A stretch of 64,000 nucleotides of DNA. Origin: Ilex aquifolium (taxonomy: Eukaryota > Streptophyta > Magnoliopsida > Aquifoliales > Aquifoliaceae). Under the pieces are notes generated by a model. The model saw only the letters and a list, made by a program, of their open reading frames with translations, was not told the origin of the DNA and searched no databases. Position 1 is the first letter of the stretch. Each line of letters opens with the position of its first letter. The position numbers and the translations under genes are program-made. Of this stretch, positions 47,701 through 56,284 are shown piece by piece. Where the stretch lies: positions 16,449,744 through 16,513,743 of the forward strand of contig OX637393.1 of the NCBI GenBank assembly GCA_951799425.1, in the 5' to 3' direction.

Positions 47701-49475
47701 TTGCTTTCAACTAGTATCCTGTTAACCTCTCCTACGGAACTCAAAACCTCACTTGACCTGCATACGAGCAACAATGTTTCTGTGGCAAGTAGCTACAACA
47801 GCCCAAGCATTCAAGGTTTGTTTTCCCTTTACACTCCATATTGCTCTGAAAGATTTTGATGATAGGATTTGCTTTCGATTTTGATGTTGGACTGAAATGA
47901 TGACCAGCACATTTTAGAGCTTGAAAATTTTTTGATGCTCTAAAAGGGTTCGAACAAACAAACAAACATTACACACACACACAGAGGGAAGGGGGCGGGG
48001 GGAGAGAGAGAGAGAGCAAGAGGGAGAATCACAGCATAAAAGAACACACATGTACACCCAACACATTCGTCGACAAACCGATCAAATCTTGCTGTGTACA
48101 AATTTAAAATGCTCTGGGAAATGCCTCAGGACGGTTTCATTTCTAGTTGTTTGTGCAATTTGAAAACATATGCATGCACACCTATCATTGTATGTGAGAC
48201 ATATGTCACCCATGTGAATGCGACATTTAGGTACGAAGTTAAGGTTGATCAAAGTTTGGAAGCTTTATTTTGTTAAACTAGTAGCCAAAATTTAAGTAGA
48301 ATATGTATAGTAATTGCAGTTTTATGGATGTATTACATTCATATAATGCAGTTGGGACACCGGTCAATTCACATTCGTATGCCTCTGGTCCAAATACTGG
48401 TGGTCCTTCTATTGGACCGCCTCCTGTGATTGCAAACAAAGCTCCTGCTACCCAGCCAGCCACAAATGAGGTCTATTTAGTTTGGGATGATGAGGCAATG
48501 TCGATGGTCAGTATTTTTTTTCTTTATATTTTACTTTTTCAAATATACTTTCTCAGTTGCATTTTCCCATCCTATTATGGTAGTGTACTCGTTTCACTTG
48601 GTAATGTTGTAAAATATTTGCAGGAGGAAAGAAGAATGTCCTTGCCAAAATATCAGGTTCATGATGAAACTAGCCAGGTAAGTTATAACTACCTTGTACG
48701 ACTATTCTTTAAGAGGAATATGGAGTTGCTTTGCACATCTAACCAGATGGGTAGACGTTACCTTTTGTGATTGTCAGATTCGGTTGTTTACACATTCTTT
48801 CATATTTACAAAGGTACCTCTGTATATATTTGAATTTTTACTACCTTTAAAATAAAGAACGCACTGTGCAAAGAATATCTGAGCCTTTTAATCAAGTATC
48901 TTTCTACTTCAACCCCATTGATCGATGGGCTGTTTTATTTTCTTGGCCATTCTCTGGTAGGCAAGCAATCCCACCAATTTTGTGGTCATCAAAGGTTCAA
49001 GTAGGTATTTACATTATCTTTGCTCTTAGTTAGTAATTACAATTGTGACAAGCTCGCTGCGATCAACTCGAGGATTCTCAACTAGCATCATACTCGGTTA
49101 AGCAAAGAGTATGTATTTGCTCTTGGAAATTTTTATTTGTTTACTATTTTCTTGTTCTCCCTGTGATTGATAATGGAGTGTGGGGGTTTGATTAGAATGA
49201 GAAAATTACCCAACAGATGTTTTCCCCTTCATGCCATTCTTGCAATATATTTTATGATCGAACAGTTAATTCAAAGTTTTCCCAGGTCAGCTTCTTTGGT
49301 ATCTTTTGCATAAAAACAAAATGTATTATCTAACTGGTACATAGATTGTGATTTGTGGTCATGGTTCTGTTCAAATTTTCTATAATGGGGTTCCATTTTT
49401 CAGATGAGCTCAATTGATGCCGCCATCGACAGAAGGATATCAGAGAGCAGGCTTGCTGGCCGTATGGCTTTTTAG
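29183..49475 (+). CDS. SUF4: SUF4/BuGZ-type C2H2 zinc-finger protein, whole coding span (seven exons)
   Basis: Exons 29183..29376, 32176..32276, 43508..43634, 47388..47815, 48352..48506, 48624..48677 and 49404..49475 join in frame to 376 residues, all with GT..AG introns. Two C2H2 fingers stand at the N-terminus (C14, C17, H30, H35; C38, C41, H54, H59), followed by [21 protein letters not shown] proline-rich middle (about residues 107-283) comes next, then [19 protein letters not shown], then [20 protein letters not shown] and the end [10 protein letters not shown]. This matches Arabidopsis SUPPRESSOR OF FRIGIDA4, which acts with FRIGIDA to activate FLC. It also matches the animal BuGZ/ZNF207 family, where the EERR..LPKY region is the Bub3-binding GLEBS motif. 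The protein is nuclear by family. Intron 2 (11.2 kb) and intron 3 (3.8 kb) are loaded with transposons, yet all splice sites and the frame are intact, so the gene looks functional. Confidence 0.95.
29377..32175 (+). other. SUF4-like intron 1
   Basis: 2.8 kb. Apart from the LINE fragment at 30634-30890 and a homopolymer T/G tract at 30310-30351, it shows no recognisable gene. The open frame on the minus strand at 29526-29759 has no family match. Confidence 0.8.
30634..30890 (+). mobile_element. 3' end fragment of an L1-type LINE in SUF4 intron 1
   Basis: [20 protein letters not shown], then [17 protein letters not shown], correspond to the post-zf-RVT end of plant LINE ORF2. Compare [26 protein letters not shown] in the 37-kb LINE of this window. 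The rest of the element is missing. Confidence 0.7.
32176..32276 (+). CDS. SUF4: SUF4-like exon 2
   Basis: 101 nt. Acceptor TTGCTACAG, donor GTAAGT. It encodes [20 protein letters not shown] and [13 protein letters not shown], the segment following the fingers in all family members. Confidence 0.94.
32783..32800 (+). repeat. (CT)n microsatellite
   Basis: About nine CT units in intron 2. Confidence 0.9.
33140..33400 (+). pseudogene. Unrecognised coding-like fragment
   Basis: A frame reading [20 protein letters not shown] then [20 protein letters not shown] (about 33183-33305) has protein-like composition but no family I can name. It may be part of a transposon ORF or a captured gene piece. 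Confidence 0.25.
33806..34320 (-). pseudogene. Unrecognised broken reading frame
   Basis: Two minus-strand open pieces (34320-34126 and 34069-33812) lie end to end with a stop between. Residues such as [20 protein letters not shown] and [17 protein letters not shown] look protein-like. No domain is recognised; probably a transposon-derived relic. Confidence 0.25.
35302..35577. mobile_element. 276-bp Mutator-type MITE
   Basis: Almost a full hairpin. The left half (GGAAAAATCCCATTTTGTCC, then CTAAAAGATACAAAAAATTT, then TGATTAATTTTTCCACATT) is mirrored by the right half, ending AAAATAGGATTTGTCC. Flanking 9-mers TTATATTTT (35293-35301) and TTTTATTTT (35578-35586) differ at one base. It lies inside sequence bounded by GGATAC-type repeats, so it may be nested. 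Confidence 0.8.
35812..35988 (+). repeat. Two tandem copies of an 89-bp unit
   Basis: TTGGACATGTGATAATGAATG...GTATTGTATTATGTGAA occurs at 35812-35900 and 35901-35988, essentially identical by eye, so the duplication is recent. Confidence 0.93.
36170..37556 (+). mobile_element. 3' half of an L1-type LINE in SUF4 intron 2
   Basis: Broken frames give the RT C-terminal region ([20 protein letters not shown] then [20 protein letters not shown], near 36475-36590). Next comes zf-RVT ([18 protein letters not shown] then WYLWNKLFD, near 37015-37110) and the end segment ([26 protein letters not shown], near 37230-37350). It closes with an A-run at about 37549-37557. The N-terminal EN/RT part is missing, as in 5'-truncated LINE insertions. 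Confidence 0.85.
38742..38785 (+). repeat. (CT)n(CA)n microsatellite
   Basis: A CT tract followed directly by a CA tract in intron 2. Confidence 0.9.
38985..39190. repeat. GTGTCC/GGACAC-rich transposon end fragment
   Basis: Repeated TGTCC.AA.GTGTCC-type motifs ending CGTGTCGGTGCTTCATAG. The same end type, with GACAC or GATAC cores, occurs near 34500, 35040-35110 and 23690. Element borders are not resolved. Confidence 0.45.
40550..41000 (-). pseudogene. Ty1/copia gag (UBN2-type) fragment, reverse orientation
   Basis: The minus strand reads [20 protein letters not shown] then [20 protein letters not shown], the typical copia gag N-terminus. Near 40620-40680 it reads [19 protein letters not shown], typical of the UBN2 domain. 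Stops interrupt it. A TCTGATACCA (reverse of the TGGTATCAGA primer site) near 41470 may mark the start of its 5' region, making about 40500-41500 the head of a reverse copia relic. The rest is gone. Confidence 0.65.
42405..42675 (+). repeat. Diverged tandem duplication of about 140 bp
   Basis: AGCTACCAAGGA.....CTTTTGGACCTT.TTGGT, then TGGACCCATA.CCTTAGCTAT and AGGTTTATA.AGTGGA, occurs twice (about 42455-42533 and 42598-42674). Related sequence lies ahead of each. Confidence 0.75.
43101..43332. mobile_element. Short hAT-type MITE, CAAGGATC family
   Basis: Left end CAAGGATCAA, right end TTTTGATCCTTC. The flanking 8-mers TTACTATT (43093-43100) and TTACTAGC (43333-43340) match at six positions. 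The interior keeps the AAAGTTTCGGTTTCCATGG and GTTTTGGAAAC vocabulary of the larger member at 16478. It sits 175 bp before exon 3. Confidence 0.7.
43508..43634 (+). CDS. SUF4: SUF4-like exon 3
   Basis: 127 nt. Acceptor TTTCCTGCAG, donor GTATGT. It encodes [20 protein letters not shown] and on to FGMMQS, an acidic then Val/Pro-rich stretch. The homologous Arabidopsis segment is EDEPPAKVAKVEIP. Confidence 0.93.
44605..45535. mobile_element. Probable Pack-MULE carrying an aspartic-protease gene fragment
   Basis: The ends have the typical Mutator-like wording. On the left is GTTTTGGTCCCCAAATTTTG, then CTCCATCAATTTGATC (44618-44700). On the right, read on the minus strand, is GGATAAAATGTTAAAAATAC, then GGTTCCCCAAAC, TTTGTTCCCAAATC and ATTGACGAAATTAGCC (45530-45370). 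The two ends are only loosely similar, and I could not find an exact 9-bp target duplication. The interior holds host-gene coding sequence (see next feature). Inferred, not proven. Confidence 0.45.
44990..45300 (+). pseudogene. Plant pepsin-type (A1) aspartic protease fragment
   Basis: One frame reads a hydrophobic leader ([16 protein letters not shown]), then [20 protein letters not shown], then [16 protein letters not shown] is the catalytic aspartate motif of A1 proteases. The sequence order (Y.LSFTIG..., DTGS) resembles the At4g16563-like subgroup. The expected W after NIV is TGA, and the following [11 protein letters not shown] lies in the next frame, so a nonsense change and a frameshift have killed it. 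It ends near 45300; the second catalytic half is absent. Confidence 0.75.
46184..46516. mobile_element. 333-bp hAT-type MITE, CAAGGATC family
   Basis: Ends CAAGGATCAAAATATCGTTTCG and (inverted) CGAAATTTTGATCCTTG. Flanking 8-mers AGTATTAG (46176-46183) and AGTATCAG (46517-46524) differ at one base. Subterminal GAAACG/CGTTTC reiterations occur at both ends. It lies in SUF4 intron 3. Confidence 0.85.
46900..47225 (+). pseudogene. RTE-type LINE reverse-transcriptase C-terminal fragment
   Basis: The plus strand reads [20 protein letters not shown] (near 46930-46990), then [19 protein letters not shown], stop, [20 protein letters not shown]. Plant RTE elements end with LRWM.G.TR.DRIRN..... and RGRGRPK.T..EIVKKDM...GL.E..A.DR. 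The match in order is clear despite stops. Short isolated relic. Confidence 0.7.
47388..47815 (+). CDS. SUF4: SUF4-like exon 4 (proline-rich)
   Basis: 428 nt. Acceptor TGTGAGCAG, donor GTTTGT. It encodes the low-complexity middle ([49 protein letters not shown] and on to SPSIQ). The open frame runs past the donor to 47859, but family alignment resumes in exon 5. Confidence 0.92.
47990..48025 (+). repeat. G-rich and (GA)n tract in SUF4 intron 4
   Basis: GGGGGCGGGGGGAGAGAGAG-type run within the 536-bp intron 4, preceded by an ACAC tract. Confidence 0.85.
48352..48506 (+). CDS. SUF4: SUF4-like exon 5
   Basis: 155 nt. Acceptor TATAATGCAG, donor GTCAGT. It encodes [20 protein letters not shown], then [15 protein letters not shown] and [14 protein letters not shown]. 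The upstream open frame from 48303 is intron. Confidence 0.94.
48624..48677 (+). CDS. SUF4: SUF4-like exon 6 (GLEBS-like motif)
   Basis: 54 nt, 18 whole codons: [18 protein letters not shown]. Acceptor ATTTGCAG, donor GTAAGT. With the end of exon 5 it forms the EERR..LPKY block shared with animal BuGZ. Confidence 0.94.
49404..49475 (+). CDS. SUF4: SUF4-like exon 7 (C-terminus)
   Basis: 72 nt with TAG at 49473-49475: [20 protein letters not shown] then MAF. Acceptor CATTTTTCAG. The [13 protein letters not shown] ending is the conserved plant C-terminus. Confidence 0.94.
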   Translation: MSSIDAAIDRRISESRLAGRMAF

Positions 49476-50160
49476 ACTGTCTGGTAGCCGTGTCTGTATT
49501 ACCGGGATTCTTTACCAGATGAGAAGTCCTATAACTTTCAGGGACATTATACAAGTTGAAAGAGCAAATCGTGATTTCAGTTATTGCTTCTTGTGCTAGG
49601 GTGACGGGTCTTTGTCTTAGCTCCTTCAATTCTATGTCGTATTCTTTTTAAATGAAAAAAAAAATCTAGGGGAGACATTTTTGACCATGAGCTAATGGAT
49701 CCAAAGAGATTAACATCATTTTATGGTTATTGGGATTTTGTGATTTTACATAACTGTCAGAATGTTGTTACCTCTCCATCTTTTTGTGTGGGTGTCCTTC
49801 CCTTCCGCCACCATCCCAAACAAACGCACACAAAATGTTGAAATGTTATTGGTTTTTCTGTTTGCTATGTGCACCGAGTGGATATATGATTTGTTATTTT
49901 GTACTAGCTGTATGGTATTTGCCTCTAGAAAGTCGAATCCCTCTTGTAGTTTTCAGTGTCAAGTGCCATTTTTAAACTTTTTTTTCCCTGATGTGATTGT
50001 GGTTGTCCATCTGTTTATTGCAAAGGAGCTGAGTTATGCTATTTTTCTCAAGCTTTTAATGGCAATCCAGAGTGAGCTGCAGCTTCTTGATGCACCAAAA
50101 ATGTGTTCTAAAGCCGTAATTTGAGGAAGCATCCACTGTGTGTGTGTGTGTGATTCATGT
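49476..50160 (+). other. 3' untranslated and downstream region of the SUF4-like gene
   Basis: No further family coding sequence follows the stop. An A-rich run stands at 49652-49667; no exact AATAAA lies close by. The open frame at 49762-50124 has no recognisable domain. A (TG)n tract lies at 50138-50152. The polyadenylation site cannot be fixed. Confidence 0.5.
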
Positions 50161-50897
50161 CAATTATGGGCTACAAGCGTTCGTTCAGCTTCCACGCCTG
50201 GTAAACAATTGAATTTTTCGAAAATGATTACTACGCAGTTAGCAGTTTTTGAAGGAACAATTTACATGGCGAATCATTAGGTTGGTTAGGCAACTGACTA
50301 AATACTCCACCTCCGCCAGAGCAGGTGTTAAATAGTTGAAAAAGCGGGCTTCTGGTGGTAATAGAACGAGAAATACACGGATGATCTGCTCCGACTCCGA
50401 CGTGAGATTTCAGCTGAGGAAGCCAAGATGGGATTTAGATTCCTTCTTACATATTTTCTTCATGGGTAGAGCTCACTATATATTTGTTCCTTGGGTCTTC
50501 TATCAATAGATAATTGTGTTATTTAGCATTACTCTTAAAATCCTATATTTTTTTATTCATCTATCTATTTATATAAAATAAGCAATTTTTTTTTGGGTGA
50601 GAGGACTTGAGAGACTTTCCCTCTCCAAATGCTTAATTTCCAAAATTTTGAATTACTTTTTTAACCCATTTCAATTAAATTATGTCATTTGACTTAATTA
50701 TTCAAATTATGTGCATTGTACAAGGTGTCCACTATTATTTTAGTATAATCAAGCAGAACGATATTTTAAGTTGTAGTAAATTTGTCTATTTATATTTAAT
50801 TTTTTCATTACAATAAATATTTTAAGAGTAATGCTATTTAGACTTAAAAATCTGACCTAATGATGTTGTTTCATTGTAATCATTAGATTAACACTAA

Positions 50898-51641
50898 TGC
50901 TCCGTTTGGTACGATGGAAAAGTGGAAGGATGGAAAGTTGGAAGGATGGAAAGTGAGATGGATAAATAAAACATCATGTTTGGTAAGGAAGGAAAGTAGG
51001 AATGATGAAAAAGTGGATGGATTAACTTTCCTTCCAACTCACCAAAATCAATCCCTCCAAAATCGGAAGGAAAGTGGATGAAAAGTTAATTATTTGTGTT
51101 AAGATGTATCTTATTTGTCTATATATCTTTTAATATATACATATATTATATATACAATAATTTCATATAAAAATACAATGATAAAATATGTATTTATATA
51201 TATTTTTTTAAAAAAATTTTAAAAAAAAAATTAAAAAAATTAAAAAAATTAAAAAAATTAAAAAAATTAAAAAAATTAAAAAAATTAAAAAAATTAAAAA
51301 AATTAAAAAATTAAAATAAAAATAAAAATAATAAACATGCCAACTCGTAACTCGACACGATACAATTAATTAAATGAGTTGAGTTAGATTTTACTAATGT
51401 TCGACATAAATCCGTAATGACTCAACACGAATCTGCCACGATACGACTCGATTATCACCCCTAATTTTATCGAACACAAAAAAAAAAAAAAAAAAATTAG
51501 TCATTTTCATTTTCCATCCATCCAACCAAACAGGAAGGAAGGAAAGTGTATCCATCCTACTTTCCTTCCTTGAAGGATAGAAAATGTATCCCTCTTACTT
51601 TCCATCCTTCCTACTTTCCATCCTTCCTACCAAACGGAGCA
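50898..51641. mobile_element. PIF/Harbinger (Tourist)-type element, TAA target duplication
   Basis: The ends TGCTCCGTTTGGTA (50898-50911) and TACCAAACGGAGCA (51628-51641) are perfect inverses, flanked by TAA on both sides (50895-50897, 51642-51644). Both subterminal zones are rich in GGAAGGATGGAAAG motifs, again inverted. No transposase. The middle contains the A/T array and a segment (51335-51475) resembling another element's end (CACCCCTAAT). Confidence 0.93.
51213..51320 (+). repeat. 9-bp tandem array TTAAAAAAA
   Basis: About twelve near-perfect units of ATTAAAAAA inside the Harbinger-type element. Confidence 0.9.
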
Positions 51642-51777
51642 TAAGTTTCAATGTTTGATGGGGCTCACAATCAATTCAATGGTTATAATGAATTAGGTCA
51701 ACAAATTAAGTTCAAATAGTATTGCCCATATTTTAAACATAGTGCATATTTTGATCATACTTATCGTTGAATCACAA

Positions 51778-51960
51778 TTAGGGGTGTCAAACGTGTCGGG
51801 TTAAACGGTTACGTGTCGGATTAAACGGGTGACGGGTGAAAAATATGTAAACCCGTACACGATACGTTTAATAAACGGGTAAAAAATCTCAACACGAACA
51901 CGACTCATTTAATAAACGGGTAACACGACACGACTCGTTTAACCCGTTTAATTTTAAAAA
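51778..51960. repeat. TTAGGGGTGTCAA element end with CGGGTTAAACGG repeats
   Basis: TTAGGGGTGTCAAACGTGTC followed by repeated GGGTTAAACGG, AAACGGGTAA and ACACGACTCGTTTAA. The inverse end CACCCCTAAT with ACGATACGACTCG occurs at about 51447-51467 inside the Harbinger-type element. This looks like a decayed hAT-type MITE family; right border not found. Confidence 0.5.
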
Positions 51961-52315
51961 AATTATATCAACAAAATTTATACTCCATTTTTTTTACTGC
52001 CAACTGTATTTACCTCAAAAAAGAAAAATTTATTGTCAAATCTCACATAAAAATCAGACTTGAAGGCTAAAAAATAAGGCACGAGGCCACTGCCTTTTAT
52101 AGGCAAGGCAGCCCTCCCTATCTCCCCTCATTTGTCGATGTGGGACAAAAATAAAAGAAGTTAGTTTGCCTTTGTCATAAACAGCTCTCTAGCTCCCCTC
52201 CTTTGTTGAACTACTACTTTACATTTTTTTTTTTGGCTAATTTTTTATTACCTACCCAAGAAGACACAAATTTTATAAAATAGTCATTGGATGTCAAACA
52301 TCAATGGCAGGGGCT
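51961..52315. other. Intergenic, no gene seen
   Basis: AT-rich, no open frame of note. It abuts the truncated start of the chromovirus LTR. Confidence 0.4.
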
Positions 52316-53290
52316 TGTAATGCCCGGATGCATACGCATGACATAACATGTATATAGGAGCCAGTGGGGCTCAGGTTGAATTACATGCGTGAGTTTCTAT
52401 CTCATGGCATGACATGAAATTGTAGCATTTGTTTATGAAAAATATGTGTTTGAATGGATGGTTGATATGATGATTTACATGTGACATTTCATATGCATCT
52501 GAGTTAGAAAGTGACCTCCTTAACAGATACCTTATTGAGCGTGGCTCACACTTTATGAGAATACATTTCAGGTGTTGGACAGGCTCCAACTGACGGCCCT
52601 CATTTGGACCGTATTGATGACAAAGCCGGGTTGTGGCTCTAGATTTTGAAATTGAAGACCCTTGTATAAATATTATCTTTTAGCCTTGTACATTTTGTAA
52701 TACAAAACTTGTATTTTGATGAAGGTTTGTAAGGGTACTTTATATTTTGATATTTAATCTCATTACAAATGGATGTAGTATGAGTTTGTAGGGTTAAATG
52801 TTGAAATTTGAGAAATCTGGTCCTCAGGTACCGGTACGTATCTTCTAGTGGGCTCAAGTATTGGTACTTATGCTCACAGGTACCGGTACTAAGGATTATA
52901 AGTACCGGTACCTAGCTTCCAGAGCGCTCAAGTATCGATACTTCTTATCAAAGGTACTGGTACTTCTTCCTAAAATTTGATTTTTGAACTCCAACGCTTC
53001 CGAGCCTTCTTATCTTGAGTTCTTTTCTTCGGACGATATAAATAATTAAATTTTAAGTCCTAGACTTTGGGATGTGGACCTTGAAAGGGTCGTATGATTA
53101 ATGTATGCACATGTTATGTATTGGGTAGAGCTCCCGTGTAAAGGAAACTCTGTCTGAATTTCGTTTTGTTATGATCTCGTTGTATGGGGTGTAACGACGT
53201 GATATCAGGTTATACGGTATCCAAGGGTATTCCACTAGTTGATGGATGATCAACGAGTTGAGAAAGGACCCCCCAGATTTTGGGGTGTCA
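52316..53290 (+). repeat. Truncated 5' LTR of a Ty3/gypsy chromovirus
   Basis: It ends GATTTTGGGGTGTCA immediately before the primer site. Segments match, in inverse order, the LTR at 56981-59346: ACATTTCAGGTG..., GAGCGTGGCTCAC, TAGAGCTC..TGTAAAGGAAAC and GGGGTGTCACAGC. Because the other LTR extends some 1.5 kb further, this copy lacks its beginning. Repeated GGTACCGGTAC/AGTACCGGTAC motifs (52818-52970) are a minor tandem feature. Confidence 0.7.
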
Positions 53291-53295
53291 CAGCT

Positions 53296-53307
53296 TGGTA
53301 TCAGAGC
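53296..53307 (+). other. Chromovirus primer-binding site
   Basis: TGGTATCAGAGC, the tRNA-iMet-type site, follows the LTR end (GGGGTGTCACAGCT). Confidence 0.85.
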
Positions 53308-53641
53308 ATTGGTTCCCGATTACCTTGGAACTCAATGGTAGATTGGGTTAAGCTATTGCATTCATTATGCATTGCATGTTAAGTGCATTAAATGCTACAT
53401 GTTATGTGACATGAGATTATGTCCATGAATAAATGTGAATAGGAATGAGGCACTAGAGTGAGAAAACATAACCTTGAGGTCGGAAAAAGAAAGAATGAGA
53501 AAGTTTACGGATTGGGCATCTACTGGTAGGTGACATATCTCCTACTAGTGAGACAAGAGAATTTTTTTTAATGTTTTAACTTTTGATCCCTAGCTTTGGG
53601 ATGCTAAGTTAGAGGTTTATTGCTATCTTACGTGTGTGTAG

Positions 53642-54800
53642 ATGACAACTAGAGAGAGAGGCTATCGAAACGGTCGAGGGAATGGACGGAACAACCAACC
53701 ACCACCACCGACCCTTCATTAACAAGCCTTCATGGAGGCTATGGGCACAACGGCGGCTACTTTTGCCCAAGCAGACGCCAACATAGGTTACGGAGGCTCG
53801 AGTAACCTTTAGAATTTTAAGGCACATAAGCCACCAAATTTTATGGGGGGAGCGGATCCATTGGTGGCCGACCATTGGTTCCAACAAGTGAATAAAATCT
53901 TGGAGGCTATGGAGATCACATCCGACGCCACTAAAATAAGACTAGTGATGTTCCAACTTGAGGGAGAGGCCCATCTATGGTGGACTTGGGCAAAGGCCTC
54001 AAAGGATATTAAGGCATTGACTTGGGAAAGGTATCATGAGCTCTTCATGGGCAAGTATTTTTCGTCAGCTCTTCGGCAAGTGAAAGCTCGAAAATTCCTA
54101 GACCTAAAGTAAGGGACAATGATTGTGATGCAATACGTGGCGAAGTTTACCGAGCTAGCCCATGTTACCAACAATTACGTGGCTACATACTTGGCCAAGG
54201 TGAGGAGATTTGAGGACGGCTTGAAGTTGTCCATCCGAGAAAAGATTGTAGGTCATCGCCTACCAGACCTAGACTCAATGGTCGAGAAGACCATGCTATT
54301 AAGAGGGAAGTGGACGACACTAAGAGCATCCGGGAGGCTGGTACTCAGGATAAAAAAAAGGAGGATCAATCCTCCAGCACAAGTTCAAGGGCAAGGCCGG
54401 GGCTATCAAGGCTAAGGCCAGAATCAGTTTTCTCAAGGAGGGAAGAATTTCAAAGAGACGTACCAAGGAGGCTAAAAGACATGTTATTTGTATCATCAGT
54501 CTAGCCATCTAAAGAGGGATTGTCCTTTCGGACAAGGATCCCAGAGTTACGGGGCTTCCCAGTCCCAATCATCAGTGGGACCTACGCAGACATTTTTCAC
54601 TCCTCCCTACCCTACCATGGGCCAAGAGGACTAGTATCAATATCGGGGTGCGGGGTAGGTTTCTACCACTTCACGAGTGGGGGCTTCATAATCAGGCCAG
54701 ATGGACCAAGGTATGGGTCGAGGCCGGGGACAAGGCTTATAGGCAAGGACTTCAGGGACCTAGGGGCGAGCCTTCGCCATCACACCACAGACTGAACCGG
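53642..54800 (+). pseudogene. Chromovirus gag with zinc-knuckle relic
   Basis: Starts MTTRERGYRNGRGNGRNNQP. The Retrotrans_gag domain is clear: DPLVADHWFQQVNKILEAME, LVMFQLEGEAHLWWTWAKAS, then YVAKFTELAHV..KVRRFEDGLKLSI. A relic of the CCHC knuckle reads CYLYHQSSHLKRDCP (second Cys lost). Stops at 53718, 53812, 54109 and after 54410, plus frame changes, break it. Confidence 0.88.
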
Positions 54801-54819
54801 TGGATTAGTTAATGATTTA

Positions 54820-55262
54820 GGGTACATTTCTACTCTCACGCTTATGGTCACGTGTGTTATTTGATTCGAGTGCATCTCATTCATTCATTTCTGCATCTTG
54901 TGTGAAAGATTTGGATTTGGAGGTTGAGACCTTAGATGAGCCATTGCATGTGAAATCTCCTCTACGAGCTAGGGTGCATTGACAAGATATGTCGGGGATG
55001 CGAGTTAGAGATCTCGGGGATTCAAATCACGGTGGACCTTAGGGTCATGGACATGTCAGAGTTTGACGTCATCTTTGGGATGGATTTGTTGGCGACACAC
55101 CGAGTCATCATTGATTGTGCTAAAAAAAGGGTCACTACTTATACACCAGAGGTTGTCTGTTTCAAGTTTAAGGGAGAAAAGAACAATGTTTTACCCCAAG
55201 CAGTGTATGAGTCTTGTTGGCATGGACAGTTGATGGGTTGGCTTGCGAGCCTTACACTTTAG
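54820..55262 (+). pseudogene. Chromovirus aspartic protease region
   Basis: LLFDSSASHSFISASCVKDL stands for the family's DSGASHSF (glycine of the D-S-G triad replaced by serine). It is followed by LDLRVMDMSEFDVIFGMDLL, ATHRVIIDC and on to the linker. Frameshifts at about 54980-55030. Confidence 0.85.
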
Positions 55263-56030
55263 GACGAGGCAAAACAAAAGTTGGGTCTACCTCGAGTAGT
55301 TTGCGAGTATGCGGATGCTTTCCAGACGAATTACTGGGATTGCCTCCACATCGGGATGTTGAATTCTCCATTGAGTTGTAACCCAGTGTATCACCTATCT
55401 CGATGGCACCGGTAAAATTGCAAGAACTCAAAGTCCAGTTGTAAGAATTATTGGACAAGGGTTTTATTAGACCGAGTACCTCACCTTGGGGCACTCCGAT
55501 ATTATTTTCCAAGAAGAAGGATGGGGCCCTTAGACTTTGTATAGACTATTGGCAGTTGAATCGGGTCACCATCAAGAATAAGTACTCATAGTCGTGCATA
55601 TATGACTTGTTTGACTAATTGAGAGGGGCTTGGGTCTATTCTAAGATAGACTTGCGCACGGGGTACTTTCAGTTGAAGGTAGGAGAAGCCAACATTCCTA
55701 AGACGGCATTTAGGACGCGATACAAATATTGTTGATGACATTCTGATCTACTCCAAGTCTAAGGAGGAGCATGAGGGTCACTTGAGGATCATTCTCCAAA
55801 TCTTGAGAGACCGTCAGTTGTACTCCAAGTTCAGCAAGTGTGAATTTTGGTTGACAGAGGTGAAATTTTTAGGACACGTGATGTCCACTTTGGGTGTCTC
55901 GGTTAACCCAAAATAGGTTGAGGCAGTAACGAATTGGGAGAGGCCGAGTCACTCTTCAAGATACACAGTTTCTTGGAATTGACGAGGTACTATGGGAGAT
56001 TCATTGAGGAATTCCCCTGATTAGCGGCCC
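55263..56030 (+). pseudogene. Chromovirus reverse transcriptase with internal deletion
   Basis: Fragments in order: LGLPRVVCEYADAF (55285), the template-binding region near 55430-55560, then TAFRTRYKY (about 55705-55730). This jumps directly to [19 protein letters not shown] (55735). In intact elements about 35 residues, including the first part of the active-site region, lie between, so an internal deletion removed them. [20 protein letters not shown] follows. The last recognisable residues, RYYGRFIEEFP-like, end at about 56020. Confidence 0.85.
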
Positions 56031-56284
56031 TATTGTACAATTCGAGGCTCCATCTATTTCCTAGTAAGTTGAGGTCTAGGTGGACAAGACCATATATTGT
56101 TAAACAGGTATTTGGACACAGAGTTGTGGAAATTGAGAATCCTTCAAATGATAATGCTTTTAAAGTTAATGGTCAACGTCTTAAACCATTTCATGAAGGA
56201 TTTGTTGCAAATGTGGATTCCATTGACTTAATGGAATCACAATACATTCTTCAAACATACACCAATTTATCATTTTGTATATAG
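56031..56284 (+). pseudogene. Athila-type gypsy integrase C-terminus
   Basis: YNSRLHLFPSKLRSRWTRPY then IVKQVF..VVEIENP..FKVNGQRLKPF matches the integrase tail of Athila/Tat elements. It does not match the chromovirus whose RT ends just upstream. The frame is open and ends TAG at 56282-56284. RNase H and most of integrase are missing between the two, so this is the join of two different elements. Confidence 0.85.

Noticed and set aside
49762-50124. 120-codon open frame downstream of the SUF4-like gene
   Set aside because: No recognisable domain, and it lies in the likely 3' transcribed or downstream region; treated as chance.
52810-52970. GGTACCGGTAC repeats considered as a regulatory palindrome cluster
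   Set aside because: They lie inside a retrotransposon LTR and are best read as LTR-internal tandem repeats.
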